The notes under the pieces: generated by a model
Told to the model about the DNA's origin: nothing
Database searches by the model: none
What the model saw: only the letters and a program-made list of their open reading frames with translations
Assembly (NCBI GenBank): GCA_051881775.1
Contig: JBJEQN010000118.1
Span: 1 to 6,145, forward strand
Length of the DNA: 6,145 nt
Direction of reading: 5' to 3'
Source of the DNA: UMGS363 sp051881775
GTDB taxonomy: Bacteria; Bacillota; Clostridia; Oscillospirales; Ruminococcaceae
Part shown: piece by piece, positions 6,015 to 6,145 of the stretch
How positions within the stretch are numbered: the first letter of the stretch is position 1
Layout of the letters: each line of letters starts with the position of its first letter
Translations under genes and position numbers: made by a program

Positions 6015-6030
6015 GTCACAATATTGTTAC
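6015..6030. promoter_or_regulatory. 16-bp palindrome upstream of the -35 box, candidate regulator site
   Basis: GTCACAATATTGTTAC is a dyad with a single mismatched pair and a perfect ten-base core ACAATATTGT. Its centre is about 55 bases before the predicted transcript start, a usual position for an activator dimer. A six-base direct repeat CGGTCA at 5998-6003 and 6013-6018 links it to the -35 box. I do not recognise it as the site of a known regulator. AT-rich palindromes arise by chance often enough to keep the confidence low. Confidence 0.35.
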
Positions 6031-6047
6031 AATGCGGAAACAATATA

Positions 6048-6080
6048 AATTCGGAATTAGGAATTCGGAATTAGGAATTA
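6048..6080. repeat. Heptamer tandem repeat AATTCGG / AATTAGG
   Basis: Four 7-base units alternate AATTCGG, AATTAGG, AATTCGG, AATTAGG from 6048 to 6075, followed by a partial AATTA. The next larger period is 14 bases with exact identity. The tract contains no gene and lies upstream of the promoter elements. Confidence 0.85.
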
Positions 6081-6096
6081 TAGGCGCTGCGCTAAA

Positions 6097-6131
6097 TGAA
6101 TAATGAATAGTGAATAATGAAGAATGAATAA
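6097..6131. repeat. Heptamer tandem repeat TGAATAA
   Basis: Five 7-base units: TGAATAA, TGAATAG, TGAATAA, TGAAGAA, TGAATAA. They are separated from the first heptamer tract by a GC-rich segment GGCGCTGCGCT (6083-6093). The unit length is not a multiple of three, so stops fall in every plus-strand frame. The sequence goes on as TTAAGGTATCGCCT to the window edge. Confidence 0.85.
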
Positions 6132-6145
6132 TTAAGGTATCGCCT

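Larger units (their letters stand above)
6048..6145. repeat. Possible end of a dispersed intergenic repeat element
   Basis: Both heptamer tracts, the GC-rich link between them and the edge sequence GGTATCGCCT form one composite block. From memory, similar GAATAATGAATAATGAAT tracts ending near GGTATCGCC are scattered in intergenic regions of some clostridial genomes. I cannot check this here. The element would be cut by the window edge, and neither inverted ends nor a target duplication can be tested. Confidence 0.4.

Noticed and set aside
6048..6131. CRISPR array or origin iterons
   Set aside because: Units of seven bases without spacers do not fit a CRISPR. No DnaA boxes or replication gene accompany them, so an origin is not supported.

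Overview
The window carries one minus-strand operon of five genes, each encoding a secreted lipoprotein, read from right to left (about 5967 down to 67). Every product starts with a short positive and hydrophobic signal peptide ending in a lipobox (LSSC or LSGC). The organism looks like a Firmicute of class Clostridia, probably a Ruminococcus-like gut or rumen member of the Oscillospiraceae. The grounds are the sigma-A type promoter, strong Shine-Dalgarno sites (AAGGAG, AAAGGGG, GAGGGG), Thr/Glu-rich linkers after the lipid anchor, a BspA-type leucine-rich repeat (LRR) protein, and AT-rich heptamer repeats. The taxon is an inference from style, not from a marker gene.

Layout in order of transcription. 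First comes a 186-base control region (5960-6145). It holds two runs of 7-bp tandem repeats, a 16-bp palindrome, a consensus promoter, and a long hairpin that overlaps both the -10 box and the first ribosome binding site. Gene 1 (5938-4460), gene 2 (4444-3137) and gene 5 (1332-67) share homologous modules: lipid anchor, Thr/Glu-rich linker ending in FLxDYT, an irregular LRR-like region (reduced in gene 5), a probable Ig-like beta-sandwich, and a C-terminal domain ending in a GW-x-x-D type motif. Gene 3 (3121-2138) is a BspA-like protein with ten LRRs in exact 23-residue register. Gene 4 (2114-1377) has the same anchor and linker as genes 1, 2 and 5 but an unrelated mature domain. It appears to start at a TTG. 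At the left edge, 21 codons in the plus direction look like the tail of a convergent gene.

The gaps are 15, 15, 23 and 44 bases, each with a ribosome binding site and no internal promoter or terminator that I can support, so the five proteins are probably made together and displayed together on the outer face of the membrane. No enzyme motif is visible in any of them. LRR and Ig-like folds suggest binding of proteins or polymers, but the ligand cannot be read from the sequence.

The two most unusual signals are the promoter region, where a 17-bp terminator-like stem contains the -10 box in one arm and the first ribosome binding site in the other with the predicted start of transcription in the loop, and the reuse of one nearly fixed N-terminal module on divergent mature domains, including 40 identical bases shared by genes 4 and 5.
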